Below, piece after piece: positions 17,959 to 28,034 of a DNA stretch of 64,000 nucleotides. A model generated the notes under the pieces. That model did no database searches. It saw nothing but the letters and a program-made list of their open reading frames with translations, and was not told the DNA's origin. Positions within the stretch are counted from its first letter, which is position 1. Every line of letters starts with the position of its first letter. A program made the translations under genes and the position numbers. The DNA is from Herbaspirillum sp. LeCh32-8 (GTDB lineage Bacteria; Pseudomonadota; Gammaproteobacteria; Burkholderiales; Burkholderiaceae_D), in assembly GCF_017814915.1 (NCBI RefSeq), contig NZ_JAGIPZ010000010.1, forward strand, positions 124,001-188,000. Reading direction: 5' to 3'.

Positions 17959-19701
17959 TCAGAAAGTTTCCCAATCACCGTCGTCGCCCGACGGCGGCTG
18001 GTTGCGCGCGGCCTTCGGCGTTGCTTCCACCTTGGGCAATGCCGCCACCGGCGCAGCCTTGGACGCCGGACGTGCGGCCAGCGGCTGGCGTGGCTTGGCC
18101 GGCGCCGAGCGAGCGACAGGCGCGGCGGCCGGCGCTACGCGGGCGCGCGGTGCGGCTTCGTCGGCGACGTGGAAGATCGAGACTTCCTGCATCAGCGCCT
18201 GGGCTTGCTGCTCCAACGCCTTGGCGGCGGCGCTGGCTTCTTCCACCAGGGCGGCGTTCTGCTGCGTGGCTTCATCCATCTGCGACACCGCGCGCGAGAC
18301 CTGGTCAATGCCGGCGCTCTGCTCGTTGGAGGCGGAGGAAATCTCGCCCATGATGTCGGTCACGCGCTGCACGGCGGTGATCACATCGTTCATGGTGGCG
18401 CCGGCCTGGCCCACCAGTTCGGAGCCGGCTTCCACGCGATCCACCGACAGCATGATCAGTTCCTTGATTTCCTTGGCGGCGCTGGAAGAGCGCTGCGCCA
18501 GCGCGCGCACTTCGGAAGCCACCACGGCGAAGCCGCGGCCCTGCTCGCCGGCGCGCGCCGCTTCCACCGCCGCGTTCAGCGCCAGGATGTTGGTCTGGAA
18601 GGCGATGCCGTCGATGATGCTGACGATCTCGGTGATCTTGGCCGAGCTATCGCGGATTTCTTCCATGGTCTGCACCACGCGGCCGACCACCGCATTGCCG
18701 TCGGCGGCGATGGTCGAGGCGTTGACCGCCAGCGTGGACGCCTGGCGGGCGTTGTCGGCGTTGTGCTTCACGGTGCTGGTCAGCTCTTCCATGCTGGAAG
18801 CGGTCTCTTCCAGCGAGGCGGCCTGCTGTTCGGTACGCGAAGAGAGGTCCAGGTTGCCCGACGAAATTTCACGCGTGGCCACGGCGATCGCGTCGCTGCC
18901 GCTGCGCACCGCGCGTACGGTGCGGGTCAGGCTGGTTTGCATGTTGTCCAGGCCGCTCAGCAGCTGGCCCATTTCATTCTTGGAATGCACGTGCACAGGC
19001 TGGGTCAGGTCGCCGGCGGCGATGGCGTCGAAGTGCTTGAGCGCGCGCGCCAGCGGTTCGCCGATGGCGCGACGCAGCGACAGCCAGCTGTACAGCGCCA
19101 GGACGATGCCCACCAAGATCGCCACGATGGAGAAGATGCGCGACGCTTCATAACGCGCATTGGAAGCGTTGAGGCTCTTCTCGGCCTGCTCTCCCTCGTA
19201 TTTGCTGAGAGCCTGACCGTCCGCCTGCATGGCGGTGTAGATGGTGCCGACCGTGCGCGCGGTGTCGCCGATAGCCTTGCGGTCGCCGGTCTTGATCACT
19301 TCGGCGAACTTGGTCAGGGCCTGCTCGGTCTTCTCAAGCCCATCGGAGACCTTCTTCTCCAGCGCGCGGCCCTCTTCGGTCTGCGGCAGCGCGGTGTACT
19401 TGGCCCACCATTGCAGCGCCTCCTTGCGCGCATTGGCGTCCATGCCGTACATGCGCTCGGCCCAGGCCGGGTCATCGGTCAGGGCGGCCTGGTCCAGCGA
19501 GGTGCGCTGACGACCGATCCAGATCAGCACGTTGTCGGCGGCCACGGTCTTCGGAATGCGCTCTTCGGTCAGCTCGCGGTTGATGCTGACCGCGGCCGAC
19601 ATGCCGAGCAGGCCGGAGGCGCCGATCGCCACCAGCAGCGTGGAAAGGATAAGGATGGCAAGGGCGAGCTGCGCCTTGATGGAAATATTCTTGAATGACA
19701 T
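17959..19701 (-). CDS. Methyl-accepting chemotaxis protein (MCP3) with DWETF tail
   Basis: Chemoreceptor of 580 aa. TM1 lies at about 10-32. The periplasmic domain of about 155 residues is helical and Trp-containing ([11 protein letters not shown]), and TM2 follows. HAMP and signalling domains are complete, with the conserved hairpin tip. An Ala/Pro-rich linker of about 70 residues leads to the C-terminal DWETF. This closely matches the NWETF pentapeptide that tethers CheR and CheB in enterobacterial receptors. The start is the ATG at 19701 with CAGGAA upstream. The ligand is unknown. Confidence 0.93.
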   Translation of the reverse strand: MSFKNISIKAQLALAILILSTLLVAIGASGLLGMSAAVSINRELTEERIPKTVAADNVLIWIGRQRTSLDQAALTDDPAWAERMYGMDANARKEALQWWAKYTALPQTEEGRALEKKVSDGLEKTEQALTKFAEVIKTGDRKAIGDTARTVGTIYTAMQADGQALSKYEGEQAEKSLNASNARYEASRIFSIVAILVGIVLALYSWLSLRRAIGEPLARALKHFDAIAAGDLTQPVHVHSKNEMGQLLSGLDNMQTSLTRTVRAVRSGSDAIAVATREISSGNLDLSSRTEQQAASLEETASSMEELTSTVKHNADNARQASTLAVNASTIAADGNAVVGRVVQTMEEIRDSSAKITEIVSIIDGIAFQTNILALNAAVEAARAGEQGRGFAVVASEVRALAQRSSSAAKEIKELIMLSVDRVEAGSELVGQAGATMNDVITAVQRVTDIMGEISSASNEQSAGIDQVSRAVSQMDEATQQNAALVEEASAAAKALEQQAQALMQEVSIFHVADEAAPRARVAPAAAPVARSAPAKPRQPLAARPASKAAPVAALPKVEATPKAARNQPPSGDDGDWETF

Positions 19702-19942
19702 TGGACGGTTCCTGTGGATGAGAGGAAACGCGGCAAGCCGCGCCCCAGCCCCAAGGTCGCATGTCATCTGCGACGGCTGCCTGTGCTCCGGTCCCGGAGC
19801 ATGGCGCTCAATTCCTTGGCTAGAACTCCCTCCGGCAAGAACGCCCCCATGACGATTGCCCGGGAGGGATTTGGCTGCCCTATCTTAACGGCAACTTTTT
19901 AAAAATCTTCAATCCTCCCACGCCGTCTTGAGACCGCACGCG

Positions 19943-19985
19943 CCAAAAACAAAGCGCCGCGGCCTTGAGAGGCTCGCGACGCTTA
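19943..19985 (-). terminator. Rho-independent terminator of MCP4
   Basis: Long imperfect stem AAGCGTCGCGAGCCT / AGGCCGCGGCGCTT on the minus strand, followed by TTTGTTTTTGG. Confidence 0.75.
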
Positions 19986-20052
19986 CGCAGATTTACATTT
20001 CAACTTGATTGCACTTAACAATCAAGCAACATGCCATTCCAACAATTGTCGT

Positions 20053-21765
20053 TCAGAACTCCTCGAACTCATCATCGCGCGCTGCGGGAAGAGGCTTGCG
20101 TCCGGCAGCCGGCAAGCTGCCCGCAGGACGCGCTGCGGGCACCACGCGCGCCTGCACCTCGATCTCGGCCGTCGGGTTGACGGCGCGTGCGGGCGCGCTC
20201 ACCACCGGAGCCGAAGGTGCCGCCAGCTTGAGCTTGAACACCGAGACCGCATGCGCCAGCGCATCGGACTGTTCCTGCAGACTCTCGGCGGCGGCGGCGG
20301 CCTGCTCCACCAGCGCGGCGTTCTGCTGGGTGATCTCGTCGATCTGCGTGATCGCGTTGTTGACCTCGGCGATGCCCGCGCTCTGTTCCTGGCTGGCGGC
20401 GGTGATCTCGCCCATGATGTCGGCCACGTGCTTCACCGACGTCACGATCTCGCTCATGGTGGCGCCGGCCTCGTCGACCAGCTTGCCGCCGGCGTCGACC
20501 TTGTCCACCGAGTCGCTGATCAACTGCTTGATCTCCTTGGCGGCGGTGGCCGAACGCTGGGCCAGCGAACGCACTTCGGAGGCGACCACAGCGAAACCGC
20601 GGCCCTGCTCGCCGGCGCGGGCGGCTTCCACCGCGGCGTTCAGGGCGAGAATGTTGGTCTGGAAGGCGATGCCGTCGATCACGCCGATGATGTCGACGAT
20701 CTTGCGCGAGCTCTCCTTGATTGAACCCATGGTTTCCACCACGTCGCCCACCACACGGCCGCCCTTGGTGGCGTAGTCGGACGCGGAGACCACCAGCTGG
20801 TTGGCCTGGCGCGCGTTCTCGGCGTTCTGCTGCACGGTGGAGGTCAGCTGCTCCATCGAGCTGGCGGTTTCCTCCAGGCTGGAAGCCTGCGATTCGGTGC
20901 GGTTGGAGAGGTCGACGTTGCCGCGCGCGATCTCGTGCGAGGCCACCGCGATGATGGCCGCGCTTTCCTTGACTTCATTCAAGGTGGTGGCGAGGTTGGC
21001 CTGCATCGCGCCCAGCGCGTTGACCAGCGAGGCGGCCTCGTCGCGGCCGCGGTCATGGAAGTCCTGCGTCAGGTCGCCGCTGGAAATGGTCTCGGCGATG
21101 CCGCCGGCGCGCTTCAACGGATTGACGATGGAACGGGTGATCACGAAGGTGAAGAAGAATCCCAGGCCCAGCGTCAGCACGCCGATCACCAGCATGCCGG
21201 CCTGCGCCTTGCGGTAGCTGTCCTTGGCGTCGGCATGCGCGGCCTTCATGTCTTCCTGCTGGAAGGCCGCCAGCGCGCCCACGCTGGCCATCCACTTCTC
21301 ATGCGCGGGCAGGAAATCGCTCTTCAACTGTTGCGCCGCGTCGAAGTAATTGCCACTGCCGACCTGCTGGCGGATGGTCTCCACCAGCGGGAACAGCTTC
21401 TTGCTCTCGGCCGACGCCGCGCCCAGCAACTCCTTGCCGCGTCCGGTGGAAGACAGTTCGCCGATCTGCTTTTCGAAACCGTTGTACGCCACCAGGATCT
21501 TGCCCAGGTGTTCATCTTCGGCCTTGCCTTCGGCCGCATCGGTGGGGGTGACCACCTTGCGCAGCGCCAGCGCCAGTTCGCTGCCCAGCTCACGCATGTT
21601 CATGGCGGTGGTCATCGCGGCCACCTTCTTGTCGATCACGTATTCGCTGGACGCTTCCAGCTCGGCCATGCGCCACAGGCCGATTGCCAAGAGCGCGGCC
21701 GCGCACAGCAAAATGAGGCAAAAGCCGAAAGCCAATCGTGTGCCGATCTTGAGATGTTGAATCAT
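20053..21765 (-). CDS. Methyl-accepting chemotaxis protein (MCP4) with EFEEF tail
   Basis: Chemoreceptor of 570 aa. It has an N-terminal TM helix, a helical periplasmic domain, a second TM (MLVIGVLTLGLGFFFTFVIT), a HAMP and a full signalling domain. It ends DDEFEEF after a long flexible linker, a CheR-tether-like pentapeptide with Phe in place of Trp. The ATG at 21765 is 9 nt after GGGAAG. An ATG two codons earlier (21771) is closer to that site and is an alternative. The ligand is unknown. It is tandem with MCP3 and MCP5. Confidence 0.92.
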   Translation of the reverse strand: MIQHLKIGTRLAFGFCLILLCAAALLAIGLWRMAELEASSEYVIDKKVAAMTTAMNMRELGSELALALRKVVTPTDAAEGKAEDEHLGKILVAYNGFEKQIGELSSTGRGKELLGAASAESKKLFPLVETIRQQVGSGNYFDAAQQLKSDFLPAHEKWMASVGALAAFQQEDMKAAHADAKDSYRKAQAGMLVIGVLTLGLGFFFTFVITRSIVNPLKRAGGIAETISSGDLTQDFHDRGRDEAASLVNALGAMQANLATTLNEVKESAAIIAVASHEIARGNVDLSNRTESQASSLEETASSMEQLTSTVQQNAENARQANQLVVSASDYATKGGRVVGDVVETMGSIKESSRKIVDIIGVIDGIAFQTNILALNAAVEAARAGEQGRGFAVVASEVRSLAQRSATAAKEIKQLISDSVDKVDAGGKLVDEAGATMSEIVTSVKHVADIMGEITAASQEQSAGIAEVNNAITQIDEITQQNAALVEQAAAAAESLQEQSDALAHAVSVFKLKLAAPSAPVVSAPARAVNPTAEIEVQARVVPAARPAGSLPAAGRKPLPAARDDEFEEF

Positions 21766-22225
21766 GGACATGCTCTTCCCTGTAAGAACAAAGTGTTGCA
21801 GACATCGTCCGGCAGCGTGGCCGGAGTGCGCCCTCCCTATCGCCTCATGCCCGGGCGTCTGCCCGATGGTCAGCATGATTCATGCCCGCAGCCGCGAGGA
21901 GAACCCGTCGCAGGCGCAAGAACATGCGGCAATAGCGGCAAGCCGGAACACCGGCAGCCGCAAAGCATCTTGTTGGTCTGGATATTGCCGAAGCGCAGCT
22001 TATGTTGCTGGCGGGTGCCGTTGCAACTCGCAAACGGCTTGTTCTTGTCACGGTTCGACGTGCGGCATCTTAGAAGAGCCCCTGATCGCGAGCCAATGCT
22101 TTGTAGGCATGCTTTCATGTGCCTTTTGCATAGTTCGTCCGAATCGGGGCAAGCGCCCCGAAAGGGGGCACAAGACCTCCGGCGATGAGCGTTCAGCTCA
22201 TGTTGGCGACGCCGGATGGACCCGG
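21766..22225. other. Long leader between MCP5 and MCP4
   Basis: About 460 nt without a convincing gene. The short minus-strand reading frames here have no ribosome site and shadow-like composition. It presumably carries the MCP4 promoter. I looked for sigma-28 and c-di-GMP riboswitch signatures and found none that convinced me. Confidence 0.4.
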
Positions 22226-22264
22226 TGAAAACACGCGCGCATTGCACAAATGCCAATGCGCGCG
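22226..22264 (-). terminator. Rho-independent terminator of MCP5
   Basis: Perfect 11-bp stem CGCGCGCATTG/CAATGCGCGCG (22234-22264), followed on the minus strand by TGTTTTC. Confidence 0.8.
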
Positions 22265-22307
22265 CGATCTAAATGACAAGTTCTCGCCGGGCGTCGCGAC
22301 TACCGGT

Positions 22308-24449
22308 TCAGAATTCTTCCCAATCGTCGGGGCCGGTCTTCGCCGTCTTCTGCGGCTTGGCCTCGATGGCCTTGGGCGTCTTCGCGGTCGCCGGCCTGGC
22401 GATCGGCTTGACGGGCTTGGCGACGCCTGCTGCCGCCGTCGAAGGCGGCTTCGCCACTGCCTTCATTGCAGGCCGCGCGCTCACTGCAGTCTGCACCGGC
22501 TGCGAATGCGCTGCACCCTCAACGGTGCGAAACACGCTGACCGTATTCCACAGCAGCTCGGCCTGCTTCTGCAGACTCTCGGCGGCCGCCGCAGCTTCTT
22601 CCACCAGCGCCGCGTTCTGCTGCGTGATGGATTCCATCTCCGTGATGGCGTCGTTGACCTGGCCGATGCCGGTGCTCTGCTCCTGGCTGGCGACCGTGAT
22701 CTCGCTCATGATGTGCGCCACCTGCTGCACCGAACCGACGATCTCGCCCATGGTGGCGCGCGCCTCGTCGACCAGCTTGCCACCGGCGTCCACCTTCTCG
22801 ACCGAGTTGCCGATCAGTTCCTTGATCTCCTTGGCGGCCGAAGCCGAGCGCTGCGCCAGCGAACGCACCTCGGAGGCCACCACCGCAAAACCGCGCCCCT
22901 GTTCGCCTGCGCGCGCCGCTTCCACCGCCGCATTCAACGCCAGGATGTTGGTCTGGAAGGCGATGCCGTCGATCACGCTGATGATGTCGACGATGCGACT
23001 GGAGCTGTCCTTGATCTGTCCCATGGTCTGCACCACGCTGCCGACCACCTCGCCGCCGCGCGCGGCCAGCTGGGAGGCGGAGTTGGCCAGCAGGTTGGCT
23101 TCGCGCGCGTTCTCGGCGTTCTGCTGCACGGTGGAGGTCAGCTCTTCCATGGCGCTGGCGGTCTCCTCCAGGCTGGAAGCCTGCGACTCGGTGCGGCGCG
23201 ACAGGTCGGCGTTGCCGGTGGCGATCTCGCGCGAGGCATGCTGGATCACATCGATGCTGTTGCGCACATTGCCGACGATGCCGCCCAGGCTGCCGGTCAT
23301 CTCGTTGAGCGAGCCCAGCAGCTGCGCCGATTCGTCGCGCCCCAGCGCCTGGCCGCGCACGGTGAGGTCGCAGGCCGCGACATGCCTGGCCAGGTCGACC
23401 GACTGCAGGATGGGATGCGTCACCGAACGCGTGATCAGCACGCCGAACCACGCCGCCACCAGCGCCAGCAGCAGGATCGATCCCAGCACCGCCAGCTGCT
23501 TGCGGCGCAGGATCTGGTTCTGATCATCCAATTGCGCGGCCAGCACTTCGGTCATCCGGCCGATGGTGCTGAACTGCTCGTCGATGGCCGTGGTGAATTG
23601 CTTGAAGTAGGCATCCGACGCGTAGCTGATTTCTTCCGGCGTCAGGATCTGCTCGCGCGCCAGCTTGATGACGCCGTTGCCGAGCTCGCCGGCATTGGCG
23701 AAGGCCGGGCCCAGCTTGTCCTTGAGCGCGGCATTGGCGTCCACCGCCTTGGCGAAGGATTTCTGCGCCGCGTTCAGCTTGTCCTGCGCCCGCTCCAGCA
23801 AGGCCGCCAGATCGAGCCGGTCGTCGCGTTTGGCCTCCTTCTTCAGCAGCAGGCCGGCGCCGCGCGCGCGCGCGCGGCCGAGGTCTTCGGTCAGGCCGGG
23901 CATGGCGATGAAGGCGGCATTGATGAGCTGCGTGCTGTCGTAGTCGGGATCGGTGGTGTACTTGAAGTAGTCGAGCACGCGCTCGCTGAGGTCGAACATG
24001 CCGGCCACCACGGCGCTGTGCGCGGCGAAGCTGGCCGGCGCGGCAAGGCTCTTGCCGGCTACGCCGTCGCGCACCTTGTTCCAGGCCTCGACTTGGGCGC
24101 GCAACAGCGGCCCTATCCCGGGGTCGTCCTTCTGCATTGCCGCCAGGCTGTCCTCCAGCGCCTGCAGCGCCTTGCCCACTTCCTGGGCCTTGGCTTCGCG
24201 CGCGGCGGCCACGCCGGCGTCGCCATTGAGCAGCACGGCCGACATGCCGCGGTGCTGCTGGATCAGTTGCACGCTGCGCAACAGGCGGCGCACCGGCTCG
24301 ACGCCCTTGATCTCCATCTTCTTGAATGCGATCACCTGCTCGGTGCTGCCGATGTAGAGCGCCGTCGGCACGCCGAACAGCACCAGCCCCACCACGCCCA
24401 GCAGGGCAAATTTTTGCCACAGCATCAGATTGGCCAGCAAACGTTTCAT
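22308..24449 (-). CDS. Large methyl-accepting chemotaxis protein (MCP5), NIT-like sensor, DWEEF tail
   Basis: Chemoreceptor of 713 aa. Its periplasmic region is about 285 residues, roughly twice that of its neighbours. The early segment [17 protein letters not shown] resembles the conserved helix of NIT (nitrate/nitrite-sensing) domains; this is a motif-level guess. TM2 ([21 protein letters not shown]), HAMP and a complete signalling domain follow. A 90-residue Ala/Pro/Lys-rich linker leads to DWEEF, a CheR-tether-like end. The start is the ATG at 24449 with GGGGGA upstream; 24461 is an alternative. It is the first of the four tandem receptor genes. Confidence 0.92.
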   Translation of the reverse strand: MKRLLANLMLWQKFALLGVVGLVLFGVPTALYIGSTEQVIAFKKMEIKGVEPVRRLLRSVQLIQQHRGMSAVLLNGDAGVAAAREAKAQEVGKALQALEDSLAAMQKDDPGIGPLLRAQVEAWNKVRDGVAGKSLAAPASFAAHSAVVAGMFDLSERVLDYFKYTTDPDYDSTQLINAAFIAMPGLTEDLGRARARGAGLLLKKEAKRDDRLDLAALLERAQDKLNAAQKSFAKAVDANAALKDKLGPAFANAGELGNGVIKLAREQILTPEEISYASDAYFKQFTTAIDEQFSTIGRMTEVLAAQLDDQNQILRRKQLAVLGSILLLALVAAWFGVLITRSVTHPILQSVDLARHVAACDLTVRGQALGRDESAQLLGSLNEMTGSLGGIVGNVRNSIDVIQHASREIATGNADLSRRTESQASSLEETASAMEELTSTVQQNAENAREANLLANSASQLAARGGEVVGSVVQTMGQIKDSSSRIVDIISVIDGIAFQTNILALNAAVEAARAGEQGRGFAVVASEVRSLAQRSASAAKEIKELIGNSVEKVDAGGKLVDEARATMGEIVGSVQQVAHIMSEITVASQEQSTGIGQVNDAITEMESITQQNAALVEEAAAAAESLQKQAELLWNTVSVFRTVEGAAHSQPVQTAVSARPAMKAVAKPPSTAAAGVAKPVKPIARPATAKTPKAIEAKPQKTAKTGPDDWEEF

Positions 24450-24826
24450 CACATCCCCCATTTCCCGAACTTGCAGCATCAAAAAAAAGAACCTGTCATC
24501 CGGAAACCAGCTGCGCACCACCCCCGATTGTTATGGCGACGCCGGCGGTTCAAACAACCGAATAAACATTTTTGATATAGCAAAAATCGTTCCTATTGTG
24601 AGGTAACGGCGCGCAAATCCTTACTGGTGGCGGAAGGGAAAAACAAACGCAAAGATCGGAATTGCAGACACGCTAACCCTCGCTCACCGATGGAGGGCGC
24701 GAACTGACGCGTGGACGCATCACAGCATTGCCTGTGCGCAAGCAACATCCCGCCGCACCATCGGTTGCCACGGACGGCGGATGCGCAGGCAGCAGGCAGC
24801 GGATACTTGGGGAAAAACCGTGCCGC
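24450..24826. other. Intergenic region upstream of MCP5
   Basis: About 375 nt between the glycosyltransferase stop and MCP5. It includes an AT-rich patch at about 24555-24600 that is a likely MCP5 promoter region. No gene or structured RNA was recognised. Confidence 0.4.
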
Positions 24827-25876
24827 TCAGTGTGACTCGGGCGCGGTCTTGATGCCTGCCAGCTTTTCCTGCGCCGGGCGATGCGCCAGATGCAGGTGCT
24901 GCAGGAACTGCTGGGTGGCGGACTCCCAGGAGCGGCTTTCGGCGTGGGCGCGCACGGCGTCCTTGTCCAGCTTCAGCGCCTGCAGGCAGGCTTGCTTGAG
25001 GTCGTTCTTGAGGACACCGGAGACGCCGTTGTCGACCACGTCGATCGGCCCTTCGACCGGGTAGGCCGCCACCGGGATGCCGCAAGCCATCGCCTCCAGC
25101 AGCACCAGGCCAAAGGTGTCGGTCTTGCTGGGGAAGACGAACACGTCGGCGCAGTTGTAGTAGGCCGGCAGTTCGTCATGGCCCTTGCCGCCCAGGAAGC
25201 GCACTTTGGGATAGCGCTGGGTCAGCTCTTCCAGCAACGGGCCATCGCCCACCACCCACTTGGTGCCGGGCAGGTCGAGCTTGAGGAAGGACTCGATGTT
25301 CTTTTCCACCGCCACGCGGCCGACGTAAAGATACAGCGGGCGCTCGATGCAGGCGTGGTCTTCCACCGCCGGGCGGAAGTGCGCGGTGTCGACGCCGCGC
25401 CCCCACAGCACCACGTTGCGGAAACCCTCTTCTTCCAGCGCCAGCTTCATCGCCGGCGTGGGCACCATGATCGCTTGCGAGCGGCCGTGGAACCAGCGCA
25501 GCAGGCGATAGGTGATGGCCTTTGGCAGCAGCTTGCGCGCGGCCAGGTATTCCGGGAAGCGGGTGTGATACGCGGTGGTGAAGTTGAGCTTGTGGCGTAC
25601 GCAGTAACGGCGCGCAGCCAGGCCCATCGGCCCTTCGGTGGCGATGTGGATGCAGTCCGGCTGGAAGTGCCCCAGCGATTCGGCAATGCGCGCGTAGGGC
25701 TGGTAGGCCAAGCGGATTTCCGGATAAGTCGGGCAGGCAAAAGTGCGGAAGTCGCGCGGCGTGAGCATCAGCACTTCATGCCCGGCCGCACGCAGGCAGC
25801 GCACGGTGGACCGCAGTGTGTTGACGACTCCGTTGACTTGCGGCTCTCCCGCGTCGCTGATGATGGCAATGCGCAT
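24827..25876 (-). CDS. GT4-family glycosyltransferase
   Basis: Cytoplasmic or peripheral GT-B glycosyltransferase of 349 aa. The N-terminal acceptor half begins RIAIISDAGEPQVNGVVNTL. The nucleotide-sugar half contains YVGRVAVEKNIESFL and VFPSKTDTFGLVLLEAMACGIPVAAYPVEGP, the GT4 EX7E-type motif. The family includes mannosyl- and glucosyltransferases acting on lipids; the substrate is not deducible. The start is the ATG at 25876; a TTG at 25903 would overlap the upstream gene. It is the last gene of an acyltransferase-phosphoesterase-glycosyltransferase operon, which hints at glycolipid synthesis. Confidence 0.88.
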   Translation of the reverse strand: MRIAIISDAGEPQVNGVVNTLRSTVRCLRAAGHEVLMLTPRDFRTFACPTYPEIRLAYQPYARIAESLGHFQPDCIHIATEGPMGLAARRYCVRHKLNFTTAYHTRFPEYLAARKLLPKAITYRLLRWFHGRSQAIMVPTPAMKLALEEEGFRNVVLWGRGVDTAHFRPAVEDHACIERPLYLYVGRVAVEKNIESFLKLDLPGTKWVVGDGPLLEELTQRYPKVRFLGGKGHDELPAYYNCADVFVFPSKTDTFGLVLLEAMACGIPVAAYPVEGPIDVVDNGVSGVLKNDLKQACLQALKLDKDAVRAHAESRSWESATQQFLQHLHLAHRPAQEKLAGIKTAPESH

Positions 25877-25895
25877 AAAACTGTCGATACCTTGT

Positions 25896-26789
25896 TCAGG
25901 CAAGAATCAGATCCTTGGCCGCGGCCTTGGCTTCCTTGCGCGCTTTCTTGAGTTGCATGATTTCTCCCCAGGTCACCAGGCGCAGCTCGCCGGTAGGGTC
26001 TTCCACCAGCGCGGTCAGGCTTTCCACCCAGTCGCCGTCGTTGCAGTAGGTGACGCCGCCGATGTCGCGGATCTCGGCCTTGTGGATGTGGCCGCAGATG
26101 ACGCCGTCCAGGCCCTTCTTCTTGGCCTCGTCGGCCAGCGCGTCCTCGAACGAGGTGATGTAGCTGACCGCGTTCTTGACCTTGGACTTGAGGTACTGCG
26201 AGAGCGACCAGTAAGGCAGGCCCGCGCGTGCGCGCCAGCTGTTGAACCACTGGTTGAACTTGAGGATCATGGTGTAGAGCGAGTCGCCGACGTAGGCCAG
26301 CCACTTGGCGCAGGCGATCACGCCGTCGAAGCGGTCGCCGTGCAGCACCAGCATTCGCTTGCCGTCGGCGGTGACGTGCACCAGCTCGTCGCGGATCTTG
26401 ATGCCGCCGAAGTCGAGGTCGATGAACTGGCGGATCACTTCGTCATGGTTGCCCGGCACGAAGATCACGTCAGTGCCCTTCTTGGCCTTCTTCAGCACGG
26501 TCTGCACCACGTTGTTGTGGGGCTGGTCCCAGTACCAACGGCGCTTCAGCTGCCAGCCGTCGATGATGTCGCCCACCAGATACAGCGTCTCGGATTCGGT
26601 GGCGCGCAGGAACTCGAGCAGGCGCTCGGCCTGGCAGCCGGTGGTGCCGAGATGGATGTCGGAAATCCAGATGGTGCGAAAACGCAGCGGGTCGCGCTTG
26701 GCTTCGTCATCCGGATGATCGTTGTCGTTGTTGCCCAGGCCGGCGAACAGACCCTGGGCATTTTCCATGAACTGTTCGCGTGGCTTCAT
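25896..26789 (-). CDS. LpxH-like metallophosphoesterase
   Basis: Calcineurin-like phosphoesterase of 297 aa. The metal-binding motifs run in order: DIHLG, GDIIDGW, GNHDE, LHGDRFD and GHIHKAE. These match the UDP-2,3-diacylglucosamine diphosphatase superfamily. It is longer than E. coli LpxH (about 240 aa), with an N-terminal polar segment and a basic C-terminal tail. A separate lpxH probably exists elsewhere, so its substrate may be a different lipid-linked pyrophosphate or phosphate. Its ATG overlaps the stop of the acyltransferase by 4 nt (ATGA). Confidence 0.85.
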   Translation of the reverse strand: MKPREQFMENAQGLFAGLGNNDNDHPDDEAKRDPLRFRTIWISDIHLGTTGCQAERLLEFLRATESETLYLVGDIIDGWQLKRRWYWDQPHNNVVQTVLKKAKKGTDVIFVPGNHDEVIRQFIDLDFGGIKIRDELVHVTADGKRMLVLHGDRFDGVIACAKWLAYVGDSLYTMILKFNQWFNSWRARAGLPYWSLSQYLKSKVKNAVSYITSFEDALADEAKKKGLDGVICGHIHKAEIRDIGGVTYCNDGDWVESLTALVEDPTGELRLVTWGEIMQLKKARKEAKAAAKDLILA

Positions 26790-27553
26790 GCGGTCCTCGT
26801 TTCCTTGAGGTAGTGACGGGCGTAGCGGCTGTCGAGCTTGGAGAGCGGCAACAGCAGGAAGAAGTCCGCCGAGTGGAAATCAGGATCCCAGGCCGGTTCG
26901 CCGCAAACCCATGCGCCGCTGCGCAGGTAGCCCTTGAGCAGGGGCGGCACTTGCGGCTCGTGGCCGGCTTCGCGATCGTCGATCGGGAACGCCAGCTTCG
27001 GGGCGACGCGGTAGTCCGGCGGCGCCAGGTTCTTTTCGCGGAAGGCGTGGTACAGCGCCGCCGCGTTGTGACCGCCGTCGGCCAGGCTGACGCTGGCGCA
27101 ACCCATCAGGTATTCGCAACGTTCGCGGCGCATGTAGTCGGCCAGGCCGGCCCACAACATCATGATCACACTGCCGCTGCGGTAGTCGGGGTGGATGCAG
27201 GCGCGACCGGCTTCTGCGGTGACGCTGCGGATGTTGTCCAGGCGGGACAGGTCGAATTCCTGTTCCGAGTAATACTTGCCCATGCGGCGTGCGCCGTGCG
27301 GGCTCAGGATGCGGTAGGTGCCGACCACGGAGAGCGTCTTGCTGTCACGCACGATCAGGTGATCGCAGTAATCGTCGAACTCATCCTTGTCGAGGCCTTC
27401 GGCGTTGGCCAGCGCCGACAGGTTCATGGCCTCGATGAAGACCTTGTAGCGCAAGCGCTGCACTTCACGCACTTCTTCCGGGGTGCTCGCGAGGCTCAAG
27501 CTCAGCTTGGAAGAACTCGGATTGGCATCGGCAGGAATGGTAAGCAGTCTCAT
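26786..27553 (-). CDS. GNAT/OlsB-like N-acyltransferase
   Basis: Protein of 255 aa in the hemolysin/OlsB acyltransferase family, related in fold to autoinducer synthases. Visible family features are EVREVQRLRYKVFIEAMNL, DEFDDYCDHLIVRD, VGTYRILSP and the core EAGRACIHPDYRSGSVIMMLWAGL. OlsB attaches 3-hydroxyacyl chains from acyl-ACP to ornithine, the first step of ornithine-lipid synthesis. No olsA-type partner is seen. It is the first gene of the three-gene operon and overlaps the next one by 4 nt. Confidence 0.82.
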   Translation of the reverse strand: MRLLTIPADANPSSSKLSLSLASTPEEVREVQRLRYKVFIEAMNLSALANAEGLDKDEFDDYCDHLIVRDSKTLSVVGTYRILSPHGARRMGKYYSEQEFDLSRLDNIRSVTAEAGRACIHPDYRSGSVIMMLWAGLADYMRRERCEYLMGCASVSLADGGHNAAALYHAFREKNLAPPDYRVAPKLAFPIDDREAGHEPQVPPLLKGYLRSGAWVCGEPAWDPDFHSADFFLLLPLSKLDSRYARHYLKETRTA

Positions 27554-28034
27554 GCATCGTCCTTTTTAGGGTCATGGGATAACGGTGCACAGACTAACGA
27601 TTGATTATTTCAAGCACATGACCGCGCTGCGGATAAAACAACAGTCAAAGCCGCTGCCACGGCCGGCTCGTCCGGATTCAATGCCGGCAAGGCTTTACGG
27701 ACGATTCGATATGCGTTTTCCGTTGGATTTTTCAGCGCTTTTTGAGCGCGTCGCGCGCGATGTCGAGGCAGGGTTACAATGTCGTCGGAGGGACAATCCC
27801 GGGCTCGCAGCATATTGCGCGATCGGCGCGGAAGCGCCGCCGCCAGTGCCTTTGCGGCAGATGCGAGTCTCTGAACTTTGATCGTACGGCTTCATCGAAA
27901 CGGCATGGCGCAAGTGAAAAACACACTGCCCCCATGAAGTCGTAAATGGCCGAAAGGCTTGCCTGGCGCGCCCGTCAGCCAATCGTCAGCTTCGTTTTGC
28001 AATGTCCGTCAACTTAAATCAATAAAGGAAACAT
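27554..28034. other. Divergent promoter region, no gene recognised
   Basis: About 480 nt between the leftward acyltransferase operon and bdhA. Small reading frames exist but lack ribosome sites and have no recognisable product. A ribosome site (AAAGGAAAC) for bdhA lies at the right end. Confidence 0.4.

Noticed and set aside
21766-22225. Possible c-di-GMP riboswitch or sigma-28 promoter in the MCP4 leader
   Set aside because: No GEMM core and no TAAA-N15-GCCGATAA-type promoter could be found; the partial matches were no better than chance.
22185-24575. A 796-codon plus-strand frame opposite MCP5
   Set aside because: Antisense shadow. Similar Arg/His-rich frames lie opposite all five receptor genes, and it has no ribosome site.
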